Below are positions 1-10,239 of a DNA stretch of 64,000 bases, piece by piece. Made by a program: the position numbers and the translations under genes. The stretch is from Castanea sativa (Eukaryota > Streptophyta > Magnoliopsida > Fagales > Fagaceae). Where the stretch lies: assembly GCF_040712315.1 (NCBI RefSeq), contig NC_134018.1, positions 1,674,001 to 1,738,000 of the forward strand. Reading direction: 5' to 3'. How positions within the stretch are numbered: the stretch's first letter is position 1; every line of letters starts with the position of its first letter. The notes beneath the pieces are model-generated. The model ran no database searches. It was given only the letters and a program-made list of their open reading frames with translations, and was not told where the DNA came from.

Positions 1-324
1 CCAAATTAACTGTGACCCTAAAATGTAGGGACCAAAATAGTGTTTTCGCCAAAAAAAAATTTAATAATGAATTTAAATGAAAATTAGTAGAAATTTTGCC
101 AACTCAATTAATGTGAAAAATGTTATCAAACTTTTGTACATGTAACGTTATTCTTAATAAAACTTTGAAAATTTTTAGAATTACCTTAAATTTAACAACA
201 TGTCCCTTAAGATACACTTAAATGGTGTTCTCAGTATACCTGAAAAAGTGATGCAAATAGAGGTCCTATGTTCCAAGGGATTTCGGGGTGTTTAATGAAT
301 AAAGAGTGAAAGACTCTGCTAAAG
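1..324. other. Intergenic DNA left of the LINE
   Basis: AT-rich sequence with no supported gene. Positions about 165-235 resemble the reverse complement of about 43930-44010 (shared core CCTTAAATTTAACA followed by GTCC), which makes this the outer edge of an inverted duplication interrupted here by the LINE. Confidence 0.5.
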
Positions 325-339
325 ACCAACACAGAGTTT
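325..339. repeat. Target-site duplication of the LINE (left copy)
   Basis: ACCAACACAGAGTTT at 325-339 matches ACCAACACACAGTTT at 5961-5975 at 14 of 15 positions. It lies directly beside the poly-T tail, as expected for target-primed reverse transcription. Confidence 0.8.
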
Positions 340-370
340 TTTTTTTTGATAAGAAAACCAGAACTTTCAT

Positions 371-1276
371 TCATTTCAAAGTTGAAACAAGCTGGTGTAC
401 ATTTGAGACAACTTCAGAGTTTATAATGGTTGGAGTTTCCTCCATCCATGTTACAAAGTCATTTATAAATTGAGCATGCTGTGCAAGGCCGTGAGCTGCT
501 CTATTTCCCTCTCTTCGCGTGTGTTGGACTTCAACCTGGCGTATCTGCTGTATAAGCTGAATGGTGCTAGAGGTGATATTTGCAATAGTTATGGGAGGTT
601 CTGTTGCCCCCTGGATGGCAGAGCACAACACCAAACTATTGCTTTCAAAAATTGCCTTTTGGACACCAATGTCTTTTGCAAAGACAGCAGCAAGTTTAAG
701 TGCTTTTGCCTCAACCTCCAAAGCACCCAGTGGAACCTGTAGCCGTTTGCTCATAGCTACAATCACCCTTCCTTGCTCATCCCTTGCTATCACTCCAATA
801 CCAGCCCCTTTTAGCTCTGAAAAGACTGCCCCATCTGTGTTGACCTTGTACCACCCATGTGGAGGAGGTGTCCATTTTTCCTGGCATGGTGAGACATCCC
901 CGGTTTGGCTTAAATTTTCTTGTGCTGCATAATAATCTTGCAGCATTGTTATGGCTGTCCCATAAATTGCAGCAGCTGCTAGGATTTTACCCCCATGTCT
1001 CCTTTCATTTCTATTTCGCCATATACCCCACGCAATCATCAAGATCATATGCAGCAGGTTAGAGTCTTGATCTTGACTCATTCCATTAAAACACAGTATG
1101 TCAGTAAAGTCTCCTTTGCCCTCAAACAAGTGAAGCACGCGAGAGTGGGTCCAAACTTCTCTGGCCCTTGGGCACTGGCAGAGCACATGGAGGACAGTTT
1201 CGGGTTCAAGACCACATGCATCACAGATTGGGTCCTCAGTTACTTGCCTATGGAACAAGTTCATTTTTGTAGGCAA
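371..1276 (-). pseudogene. LINE ORF2 part 4: zf-RVT end and C-terminal RNase H
   Basis: A 301-residue frame starting inside the zf-RVT domain (CDACGLE...HVLCQCPRAREVW) and ending in an RNase H of the RVT_3 type. Seen are VNTDGAVF (first Asp), ALEVEAKAL (Glu) and REGNRAAHGLA. The position that usually reads ESDS reads ESNS, so the third acidic residue appears to be Asn, and the nuclease may be inactive. It ends about 30 bases before the poly(A) tail, as in other plant L1 elements. Confidence 0.87.
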
Positions 1277-2202
1277 GATATTCTGACAGGCTTTCCAACC
1301 AAAAACCTAACCTTATTTGGAACCCTTGCTTTCCATAATTTCTGCCAAAAGCGCTTCATGATTGAAGAGTCTGAGCTCTCTCCCCTATCCTTCTTCTCCC
1401 CACTTCTAGCTAAGTTATATGCACTCTTCACACTAAATTTCCCATTAGCAGTTGCTGACCATACCAGCTTATCAGCTGGCAGTAATGTGCTGACAGGGAT
1501 GCTCAGTATGGAGTCAGCCTCATGCTCCAGGAAGACATCCCGGATCAGATCAACTTTCCACTCTCCATTTTCTACATCAATGAGTACACAAACCTTCGCC
1601 TCTATGGGAAGAATTCTCTGTGGTGAGACTATACAATAGGTAGATGGATTTGCAATCCATTTGTCCTTCCATATGTTGATACTCTCACCGTTTCCCACCT
1701 GCCACCTAACCCCTTCACTGATTAGTTTTTGAGCTACCCAAATGCTTCTCCAAGCAAAGGAAGGGTGGTGGCCTTTCTTGGCATGGATAAAATCATCATC
1801 GGGAAAATACTTGTTCTTGTAGACCCGATAAAAAAGAGAGTTTCTTCCTTGTTGAAGTCGCCAGCCCTGTTTTTCCAATAAGGCAAGATTAAATGCCCTC
1901 AAGTCTCGGAACCCCAAACCACCTTTTGTTTTTGGCTCACATAACTTATCCCAACTCATCCACGCCATTTTCCTTTCTCCCCCTTTTTGTCCCCACCAGA
2001 AATTTCGAACAATACTCGTCATCTCATCACATAAACTGACAGGCAGCAAGCAGCTCATGGTATGTGCTGGAATGGCCTGTGCAACTGCCTTAATTAGTAC
2101 CTCCTTGCTTGCATTGGATAATAGCTTCTCTTTCCACCCGGCTAACTTATTTGCTAGGCGCTCCTTCAGCTGTTGGAAAGTATTTCGTTTCGTCCTTCCC
2201 AC
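1261..2202 (-). pseudogene. LINE ORF2 part 3: RT thumb/connection and zf-RVT region
   Basis: Continuation of ORF2 in the RT frame. It contains the plant L1 hallmarks NFWWGQKGGERKMAWMSWDKLC, KGGLGFRDLRAFNLALLEKQGWRL and WKDKWI, followed by the zf-RVT start (FSVKSAYNLAR, then KLWKARVPNKVRFLVGK). The frame changes near 1270; the remainder of the zinc-binding region (CDACGLEPETVLHVLCQCPRA) is in the next segment. The function of this part is structural and for RNA binding, by family knowledge. Confidence 0.85.
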
Positions 2203-2232
2203 TAGCGATGGTATTCCAAGGTATTTCTCGTG

Positions 2233-3685
2233 CTACTTTATAATCTCAGCCCCAAACATTTGTTTGATGCATTCTTGGGTATCCGAGGGAGTATTCCTAC
2301 TAAAAAATAGGGCTGTCTTCTCCCGGTTGAGTTGCTGGCCAGTGGACAGCTCATATACTTGGAGGAGGCACAGGAGCTTTTCACATTCTCCTGGGGTTGC
2401 TTGGCAAAATAACAAACTATCGTCTGCAAAGAACAAGTGTGATAGCTGTGGGCCCTGTCTACAAATGGAGATGCCGTGAATTCTTTCCTCCAAGGCAGCC
2501 TTCTTGATCAACGATGATAACCCCTCTGCACACAATAGAAATAAATAAGGAGAGAGTGGATCCCCTTGGCGTAAGCCCCGTATTGGATTTATAAGCCCTT
2601 GGGGAACCCCATTAATCCGTATAGAGTAGGTAACTGATGAAATACATTGCATGGTAATGTTAATCCATTTTGGATGGAAACCCATTCTTTTCATAATTTG
2701 CTCCAAACCCCCCTCATTCAAGTCTGTCATATGCTTTACTCATGTCTAATTTCAAAGTCATTTCCCCCTTCAAACCACCCTTCCTTTGGCTAATGTGGTT
2801 TATAACTTCAAAAGCTACCAAGACATTATCAGTGATGAGTCTATTTGCCATGAACGCACTCTGGTTCTCACTAATAATTGTTGGTAAAATAACTTTCAGT
2901 CTATTGGCTACTCACTTTGAGGCAATCCTAGAGACCACATTACTCCAACTAATGGGCCGATACTCAGTGATTTTCTTGGGGTTTTTTACTTTAGGGATAA
3001 GTGTGATGTGTGTTTCATTAAATTTTGGTGGTATAATACCTAAATTCAAAAAATCTAGTACACATTTTGTAACACAGTCACCAACAGTAGGCCAAAATTT
3101 CTGATAAAAGAGAGGGTTCATACCGTCCGGTCCTAGGGCTTTCAATGGGTGCATTTGTTTGAGAGCTTTCCTCACCTCTGCTGCTTGGAAATCTATGATC
3201 AATAACGCATTCATGGGCTCCGATACTTGAGTTTCTATAGCTTCAAGAAGTTCTCCTTGTACATCGCCATGATTACTGCTAAATAAATTCTGATAATATC
3301 CTACTGCAATGCCCTTTACCACCTTAGAGTCTTCCTGCCATTGATTGGACTCATCCATTAAACCCATGATAGTGCTCTTTCGTTTCTTGCTTGATGCCTT
3401 TTCATGGAAATATCGCGTGTTTTTATCGCCTGACTTTGCCCAGTTACTCCGTGATCTCTGGTGCCACATGTCCTCTTCAATGGCATAAAGTTTGTTTAAT
3501 TCCATTCTCATGTCTCTTATTTGTTCTTGCTTAGAGAGGCCTACTGCTTGTGCTTCCAGAGACTGTAATTTCCCCTGCATATGCTCTATGTTCTTTCCAA
3601 CATGGCCAAAAACTTGCGAATTCCATGCTGTTAATGCTATCCTACAATGCTCCAAACAGTGATCCAGTGTGTTCTCCCTTCCCAT
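2233..3685 (-). pseudogene. LINE ORF2 part 2: reverse transcriptase
   Basis: RT domain of the L1 element. Upstream (3685-2912) are the linker and RT fingers with LGPDGMNPLFYQKFW and the EYRPIS motif. After a frameshift near 2900-2730 the palm follows, with RQGDPLSPYLF and the catalytic FADD at 2419-2430. The palm segment stops at 2233, and the same frame resumes at once in the 2202-1261 segment, so one nonsense codon separates them. At least one frameshift and one stop therefore interrupt the domain, although the catalytic Asp pair is kept. Confidence 0.9.
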
Positions 3686-3698
3686 ATGTATCCTTGTT

Positions 3699-4495
3699 TC
3701 CTATGCTTGTTGAACAATTTCCGCGCATTGCTCATGCTTAAGCCACATTGATTCAAAACGAAAGAGTTTCTTGCCTCTTTTCTGCCTTGTGGTTTGTTCG
3801 AGCCTTAGTAGCAAGACACAATGGTCAAATGCCGAGTTTGCTAGGTGAAAAAGCCTTGCCCATGGGAATGTTCCACACCATTCAGTCGTTGCCATTGCTC
3901 TGTCCAGTCTTGCCTGGATACACCCATAATCTCTTCTATCAACTGCCCAAGTGAACCATGAACCAGTAAACCCCAAGTCTCTTAGGCCATTACTATCCAA
4001 ACATTGCCTAAAATTTGCAATCTGTCGACTAGATCTATTAGCCCCACCTTCCTTCTCGGTGACACTCAGAACCTCATTAAAATCACCGATGCAGACCCAC
4101 GGTTTATCACACATCTGTCCAAGATTTTTCAGAATCTCCCATGAGCCTATTCTCTTGTGTGTTTCAGGGTTTTCGTAAAACCCAGTTAATCTCCATATCC
4201 CAATCTCACTACCCAAATCAATCAAAGCATCAATATACCATCGATTTATGAATTTTATTGAAACATTCATATCAGACTTCCACAATAAAGCCAAACCCCC
4301 ACTTCTGCCCTCACTTGGCACTGCTATCCCCTGTACCATACCTATTTCATACTGTACCCCTTTCATTTCCTCTACGTCTAACTTGGTTTCCATTAAAAAC
4401 ACCAAGCTGGGATCTTCTCTTCGAATGACCCTCTTAAGGGCTTAAACTGCCCAAGGGGTCCTAAGCCCTCGGCAGTTCCAGCTCATAATACTCAT
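3699..4495 (-). pseudogene. LINE ORF2 part 1: APE-type endonuclease
   Basis: The ORF2 start is taken at the ATG at 4495, because translation then gives MSIMSWNCRGL, the standard opening of plant L1 endonucleases with the catalytic Asn. An in-frame TAA at 4442-4444 breaks it 17 codons in; the frame then stays open to 3701. Visible catalytic landmarks are the METK Glu, GDFNEV (Asp/Asn), SWFTW, RLDR and a C-terminal FDH. The next coding segment is in the same frame after a TAG near 3700, a second nonsense change. The domain nicks target DNA to prime reverse transcription. Confidence 0.88.
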
Positions 4496-4931
4496 TGTCC
4501 CCGGCGGGGTTGCGTAGCAACCTCCGCCAATCCCAAAAATTTTTTGAACACCTTACCCAATGCCACCTCATTGATGTCAATTTTTGCTCTCTTGTCTTGC
4601 AACTAGTTCGGGTCTGTCTCGCCTAGTGGGGATAGCAGCTTCCTCTTTGGTCCTTTCTCCGTTGAGACTCCTTCCATGGCCACCGTGTTTGTTGCCTCTC
4701 TATTAAGCCGTCGCCGTGTCCCTTTCGAGCTTGTGGGAGAGGCTCCATCGTTCTCTTTACCCTCCAGATCATCTCCGCTGAGTTCCCCCAAATGATCGTG
4801 TTTTTTCTTCTGTCTAGGGATTGTGGGTGTTGCGTTTTTTCCCCAGTTCCTTATCGATTTTTGCTAACGTCCTTTCAAAGATATCACCATTACCCACTGA
4901 CGTTGCTGCCCCCGTATTTTGCGGCATAATT

Positions 4932-5840
4932 TTAGTTCCGTTTTGTCACTTCCGTGACCTCTGTGGGTTCCACTTCCATTCCACCCCCCTCCTCTGTCGC
5001 AGACCTATTCTGACCTCCATCCTTCGTTGTGGTGATCTCCATGGGCCTTCCATCAGAGCTGCTAGTCTTCCCTTTCTCTACATTATTGACTTGTACTAGC
5101 TGTGGGCGTTGGAGTTTATTTGGGTTTGCCCTTAACCAAGTCCCATATTGTTGGTCATGTGGCTGTAGTGATTCTCGGCTTCTTAGCCACATCCCACAAT
5201 CTTTTTTATCATGATTCAATTTGCCACACCAGTAGCAAAAGATTGGCAATCGTTCATATTTAAACGATACCCACACCGGCGTTGGTCCTCCAAACTTAAT
5301 TAATCTTCCTCGGCACAAAGGTTTTGTGATGTCCATTTTCACACGGACTCTAATAAATTTGCCCAAGAGATTTGCCGTTGCTGGGATGTCCACCTCTTCA
5401 ATTTCACCCAACGTTCTCCCGATCCTCTTGCCTGTTTCCCTTGTCATTCTTCTGGTTGGGATGTCATGAAGCTGAACCCAGAAGCTAACCTTATCAAAGC
5501 AGATATTTTGTATCAGTTCCTCCTCACCTAGCTTGTGTACTGCTACCAGATACTTATCAAAAGACCATGTGCCCTTTGTCAACACACGAACCATGTCTGT
5601 CTCATCTTCGAATAAAAAAATTGCTTTATTTTCGCCTAGATCACGAACCTCAAAACTGAAGTCCGTCCGCCATGCACTTTTCAGTGTAGTTGCTACCACT
5701 TCAAGATTGACTCTCCTTTTCGTGAAGAACTTTGCCACAATGGCTACCCCTTCAACCAGTTCTGTGTCTTGGAGGTCATGCTCAACTTCTTCGCTTCCAG
5801 TGAGGGAGAGGTTCCCCCATTTCTTCGTTACTTCATCCAT
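4932..5840 (-). pseudogene. LINE ORF1, gag-like RNA-binding protein (DUF4283 plus zinc knuckle)
   Basis: Nucleic-acid-binding protein of plant L1 elements. The open frame continues upstream to 5912, but the first ATG is at 5840 and the protein then begins MDEVTKKW, the usual start of this family, so 5840 is chosen. The N-terminal 150 residues fit DUF4283 (core FSFEVRDLGENKAIFLFE). A CX2CX4HX4C knuckle (CYWCGKLNHDKKDC) lies about residues 205-218. After it come an acidic and Ser-rich tail and a stop at 4932. Similar low-complexity coding continues in another frame at 4603-4791, so the C-terminus is probably frameshifted. Confidence 0.85.
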
Positions 5841-5960
5841 GTTGTACTCTTTGCAGTTACCAAAATAGCGTTTCCACCCCGAGGGAGAAATTGTTGCTAG
5901 CTTAGCTAGCAAAAGTTTCTACTGCTAAGTTTTCACCAGAAAGCCTAGAGAGAAAAAGAT

Positions 5961-5975
5961 ACCAACACACAGTTT
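5961..5975. repeat. Target-site duplication of the LINE (right copy)
   Basis: Partner of 325-339 with one mismatch. It fixes the 5' end of the LINE near 5960, about 120 bases upstream of the likely ORF1 start codon. Confidence 0.8.
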
Positions 5976-6790
5976 ACTTGTATAGAAAAGGATTATTAAT
6001 AATAACACTGTGGATTTCCAAGCTTTCGGTGGGACTAGAGTCATAAAAAGATTCAAAACAGTACATTTCCTGAATGACTAATATATCCATGCATGCAATA
6101 GTTATTTGGCAAGTCATCAAAACAGTACATTTCCTGGGGACCTGTAGGCTGTAGCAAACAAACAGTACATATACATCAAATATATCAAGCAAGAAACAAC
6201 ATCCAACCATCCTTTTAATCATTTAAGGATTTAATTGTACTATTCCAATCCCTTAATGATGGTTGTATTTGCAAGTTATAATGTTCTCCTTAAAATTCAA
6301 CTGATTGATTATGGTGAATAGAGTTTTTTTTTTTTCACCCTCTTCCATTAGGATCTTTGATAAACTTTTGATATATAATTTTTTTTTTCTAAAATCATGC
6401 TTAATGAAAATTCAATTTTTCACTACAGTTTAGAGAGACGTTGCTTAATTTTGAAATTTAAAGTGATATTGTAATTGTACCAAAAATTATAGGAGAACTC
6501 AAATACTTTTTTTTTTTTTTTGTGTGGATAAAAACTCAAATACTTCGTTAGTTGAACTAACTAAAATTTACCAAGTGCATATAAGGTTAATTGTCACATA
6601 AGAATCATATCATAAAGCGATTCAACTAATGATAATGGGAGAAAGTGCAATTTTTTTTCATCATTTAATCATCAATTTAAGAATGAAAATTATAAACAGA
6701 TTCAACAAATCTAATGGCTATGAATCCTTGAATTTACTCAATTCCATGGATACATGGCACAGTCAAACTCACCAAGATACATAAACGACC
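5976..6790. other. Non-coding arm A of an inverted duplication
   Basis: No gene seen. Positions 6115-6322 and 6613-6735 match the reverse complement of 43530-43305 and 39000-38880 (shared cores GTTCTCCTTAAAATTCAACT and GAATGAAAAT). A short repeat, CAGTACATTTCCTG, occurs twice near 6060 and 6122. Poly-T tracts are frequent. Confidence 0.6.
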
Positions 6791-6811
6791 GTTGGTTTTT
6801 GTTTTCTTTTG

Positions 6812-6885
6812 TTATTATTATTATTGTTATTGTTGTTGTTGTTGTTGTTGTTTATTTTTATTTATTATTATTATTATTATTATTT
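6812..6885. repeat. TTN-type trinucleotide microsatellite (TTA/TTG)
   Basis: Run of TTA and TTG triplets. It produces spurious Leu/Tyr-rich reading frames. Confidence 0.85.
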
Positions 6886-6951
6886 TCCTGCTGATTTAAA
6901 CTATTTTCGGTTTAGTTGTTCAGCTTACCGTTTCACTTATTTTACATTAAT

Positions 6952-7168
6952 GATCTGTTTGAGATTCGCTTATTTTGCTGAAACTGAAAACTTGCCAGCT
7001 TATTTTATTATTTAGCTTATTTTTGCTACTATTCATGGGCCACACTGCACTTTTTAGTACTATTTATAGGTCTCATTCTACTATTTCAGTTAACTTTTAC
7101 TTTTATCTACTGTACTTTCAACAAAAAATTTTCAGTTTCAGCAAAATAAGTAAATCCCAAATAGACCC
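6952..7168 (+). mobile_element. MITE family 1, copy 1
   Basis: About 215 bp with inverted ends: the left end contains CTTATTTTGCTGAAACTGAA and the right end its complement TTCAGTTTCAGCAAAATAAG. The outer ends read TCTGTTTGAGAT and ATCCCAAATAGACC. A second copy in opposite orientation lies at 23503-23705. The size and ends suit a hAT-like MITE, but the target duplication is not clear. Confidence 0.7.
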
Positions 7169-7365
7169 TAACTGTTGCATCCTCATAAAGAACATATCTT
7201 TAATGGGATTAAGATAACACAAAATATTGGTTCAAAATTTCAGAGAGAGGAAGGACAATTAATAAAAGCTATATCATTTCCAGAGGTCTAATTTCCAATC
7301 TCCATACATAAGATTACGAACATCACTCAAATAAGTGATATTAATTGAACTCTATAGGAATATCA

Positions 7366-7402
<37 letters not shown>

Positions 7403-7760
7403 TTATTCCGATACCATGATATATTAGCGATTGTTTTATAAGTTTAAGTTATTAGAAAATAGTAATCTTTTAATTACTTAATTATAATTCTAATAATGTA
7501 AGGATGAGAGGGAAACATGGATGAAGAGAGAAAATAGGGAGAGAGTAGGACAGATGGAGGAAATAAGGAAGACAAAGAAACTAGGAGAGAGAAAGAGTGT
7601 GTCAGAACATGCAAAAGAAATGAGCTAATTTGAGGAGTCTTGACTCCTAAGTCTAATCTAGAATCCAATTTTAGTTGACAATTGGTTTTTGATTTTACTA
7701 AAAACCTAAAGATACATTAAACACATGAGAATTGAATGGAAGACACATGTTTTTTGTTTT
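7169..7760. other. Non-coding DNA, arm A continued
   Basis: No gene. It contains an (AT)n microsatellite at about 7369-7399. Positions 7430-7730 match the reverse complement of about 38835-38570 (shared cores GAGAGAAAATAGGGAGA and GAACATGCAAAAG). Confidence 0.6.
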
Positions 7761-7915
7761 CACTACAAAAAACTCATCCAACACTAGCGTTTTTTTTTCC
7801 CGCGCTTTTCAAAACCACCTAATAGGTCAACCTATAACAGTGCTTTTAGAAACCGCTGGTATAGGTTGACCTATTATGGCAGGTCGAAGCTAGCGCTTTT
7901 AAAACCGCTAGGTGA
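7761..7915. mobile_element. Truncated CACTA transposon terminus
   Basis: Begins CACTACAAAAAACT and carries subterminal motifs such as GCTTTTAGAAACCGCTGGTA and TAGGTTGACCTAT. These are the same kind of ends as in the full element at 39419-43291. No matching GTAGTG end is seen downstream, so only about 155 bp of one terminus remains. Confidence 0.65.
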
Positions 7916-8008
7916 GGTTTGAGTCCAGTGGCTAGTTGCCTTGGACTCGTTAAGATAATGATATGTGTCTACGTTTAGACAAGTGTTATTATTTCAATGG
8001 ATCTAGTG

Positions 8009-8322
8009 AGCGTTTGGATTTGGATGATCTTGTGTTTAAGTTTTGCTCTTTTTTCTTTTTTCTTTTTTCTGCACGCGTTTCAGCTTTAGGGGACAAGTGC
8101 ACTGTTCATGCACTGTTGAGTACTATTCATGCACTGTTGAGCTGTGATTTTTGACATTTTTGTGTACACCAGTGGGTCTCGTGTACTGTTCATGGGACCT
8201 ACAAACTTCACTTTTTAGCAACTTTTTCATTAAAAATGATCCCACAGTACTATTCACACATTTAAAAATTATTTTGCTATAGTGTTTTCAGTTTTCGGCT
8301 ATATCCAAACAGACCTAGTGTA
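8009..8322 (+). mobile_element. MITE family 2, copy 1
   Basis: Ends GTTTGGAT and ATCCAAAC form a short terminal inverted repeat. The internal segments TTTAAAAATTATTTTGCT and ACTGTTCA(T/C)GGGACCT are shared with the copy at 37505-37732. The tandem GTGCACTGTTCATGCACTGT is also inside. Confidence 0.65.
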
Positions 8323-9455
8323 ATGGATGCACTGGAACTAATCCTCACCCTTTGGTTTTTGATTTTACAGCTATATGTAATGGAGGCTTCCACTACACAC
8401 AGTCAATATTAAAAAGCTATATGTAATGGAGGCTTCTAGTGACAGCTTCCAATAGACACAGTCAGTCACTATTTTTTTTTAATATTAATGTAGCTTTTGT
8501 TTATTATTAATGAAGGAAGAGAGTTAGAGAAACAATTTAAAAATCATAAAAAATTGATATTTTAATGAAATGCAGTATAAAATAAATAATTTAATTAATA
8601 TAGTGTGTTCTAAAAAGTGAGTATGTAAAATAGAAAAAAATAAATTCTTATACTAAAATAGAAATGAATTTTTGGACAATATGATGTGAACGCTTAATCG
8701 AAATGTGTATGGTCACAAGTGTGGTGCACCTAGGCTCGATGTCTTTAGAATTAGTGACCGAATCTTATATAGATCAAATGGGTCATGGTCCATCCTAAAA
8801 TTTTATATTCTTCATAAAAATAGTAGATTTAGAGATATATGATTTTAACATATGGGTGAAACAAAAAATTGACCCTACAAAAAATGGAAAAGTGCCCATT
8901 TAGTCATGAATTTCCAAGGTCAATTTGCTCTTTATTTTGGAACTCAGCACAGGGATAAAATGAAATAATTTCTATGGTAGGTTTAAAGTGGGTTTATTCT
9001 ATACGGTTTTTGTTTCAACCAAAGTTAAATTCTGGTTTTGGTGTTGTTTGTTTGCACCTTGAAGCTTGGATGGGGGAAAAAAATCTAAATTGGGATTAAT
9101 TCATTGAATAAAAAAGATTAAACCAATTATATGTTATATTGTTCATGGCTGATGTGCGCTCTATAATTTGGTCAACACTTCCTAGCCTAATATACTAAGA
9201 ATGAAAAACCACCAAAAAAAAAATTATGATGATGATGATGATTATTATTCTCACTACAGACTTTTGTTGTTGGGGAAGTAAATTGATGCATCCTATTCAT
9301 ATCTTCTTTACTTTATCTTTATGCACTAGTTATCTTAGTAGTTTATAATTTAGACTTAGCTTTTACAGGATTATCAGCTTGCTATAAGTTTCCTCTTTCT
9401 ATGAGGCGGGCAGTGAGTTGCTAAAAGGTGAGTAAAATCTACTTCATAATATCCT
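8323..9455. other. Intergenic DNA left of gypsy element 1
   Basis: AT-rich, with no confident gene. About 8405-8465 resembles the reverse complement of 37830-37770 (AAAGCTATATG...CACAGTCAGTCA). A possible 59-nt exon bounded by TTTTACAG and GGTGAGTAAA lies at 9369-9427; see findings. Confidence 0.5.
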
Positions 9456-9460
9456 ATTAC

Positions 9461-10193
9461 TGTGGGGAGTAAAAGAACCCAAGCGGGCGTTTGGGCCTTT
9501 GGGCTCTAGCAAGGAGGGCCGATCTGTTTTTAAGCTAAGAATTTGTCAGTACTGCAAATCGGCCCATACGCCGAGGGTCCGAGGATACAGCCGAGGGTAA
9601 GTTTCTCCTCGGACAGATCCAAGAGAACTCGAAGATTCACTACGAAGGTCAAGGCAGAATTCTGGAAAGACTGTTGGTTAAAAGGGGGAAACCCTGAACC
9701 TTCTAGATGCACCGGTGTTAGAAAAATGCTAAGAGCAAAGGTTGCCACCTCCACATTAAAGACTCTGCACCTACCTCCCTGGCCGCATTAATGGGGAAGT
9801 GACCCCTGAACAGTAGAACTGAAACTTCTGGTCACTATTCAAAGGCACTAAGAAAAGAAATATCTAGAGGGGAGGGGGTTTGAGCAACACGTGGAAAAAG
9901 TATCAGGAAAAGAAGTATTTAAGGGGGTCTGAAACCAAGAAAGTGGGGAAGAATGGTAATCTTTAAGAAAGAAAGAGAAATAATATAGCAGTAGTCCTCG
10001 GCTCACGTTCGAGGAGGTCCATCGACAATTATCATTCATTATTTACAAGTGTTTGCACGCCAAAGCCTGTTATCAAGTTCTCAGTACCTTTAGTCTAGAT
10101 TTCAAGCCCACGCTCTACAAATTTCATTGTTTAAGGCTCATTGGGCCTGAGCCCATAATTTTCTTTGGGTCCAGGTGCAATTGTGTACTTACA
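9461..10193 (+). repeat. 5' LTR of gypsy 1
   Basis: TGTGGGGAGT...CTTACA, 733 bp, paired with 20147-20879. A TATTTAAG box at 9916-9923 is the likely core promoter. Several copies of the CCTCGG motif occur; the same motif recurs in the internal tandem array. Confidence 0.95.
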
Positions 10194-10195
10194 AT

Positions 10196-10213
10196 TGGTG
10201 CCATCTGTGGGGA
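10196..10213 (+). promoter_or_regulatory. Primer-binding site of gypsy 1
   Basis: TGGTGCCATCTGTGGGGA starts two bases after the LTR. It matches the site of the second gypsy element (TGGCGCCGTCTGTGGGGA, 57744) except for two C-to-T-type changes. The TGGCGCC start is of tRNA-Asp type by family knowledge; the exact tRNA was not checked. Confidence 0.7.
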
Positions 10214-10239
10214 TCTAGTCTGAAAGGAGCTGGGATACT

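Larger units (their letters stand above)
340..5960 (-). mobile_element. L1-type LINE retrotransposon, nearly full length, decayed
   Basis: A non-LTR retrotransposon read right to left: short 5' leader, ORF1 with a zinc knuckle, then ORF2 with APE-type endonuclease, reverse transcriptase, zf-RVT-like region and a C-terminal RNase H. This domain order is that of plant L1 elements carrying RNase H. The T-run at 338-347 is the poly(A) tail on the minus strand. A 15-bp direct repeat (ACCAACACAGAGTTT / ACCAACACACAGTTT, one mismatch) flanks it at 325-339 and 5961-5975. At about 5.6 kb it is close to full length, but stop codons and frameshifts break both ORFs, so it cannot move on its own. Confidence 0.93.

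Noticed and set aside
995..1639. A 214-codon plus-strand frame
   Set aside because: It is a shadow of LINE ORF2 on the other strand, where conserved motifs are seen.
6108..6122. GGCAAGTCATC resembling the complement of miR169
   Set aside because: It is only 11 bases, and no pairing arm is nearby.
6809..7217. Poly-Leu frame and the following frame
   Set aside because: They arise from the trinucleotide repeat and MITE copy 1.
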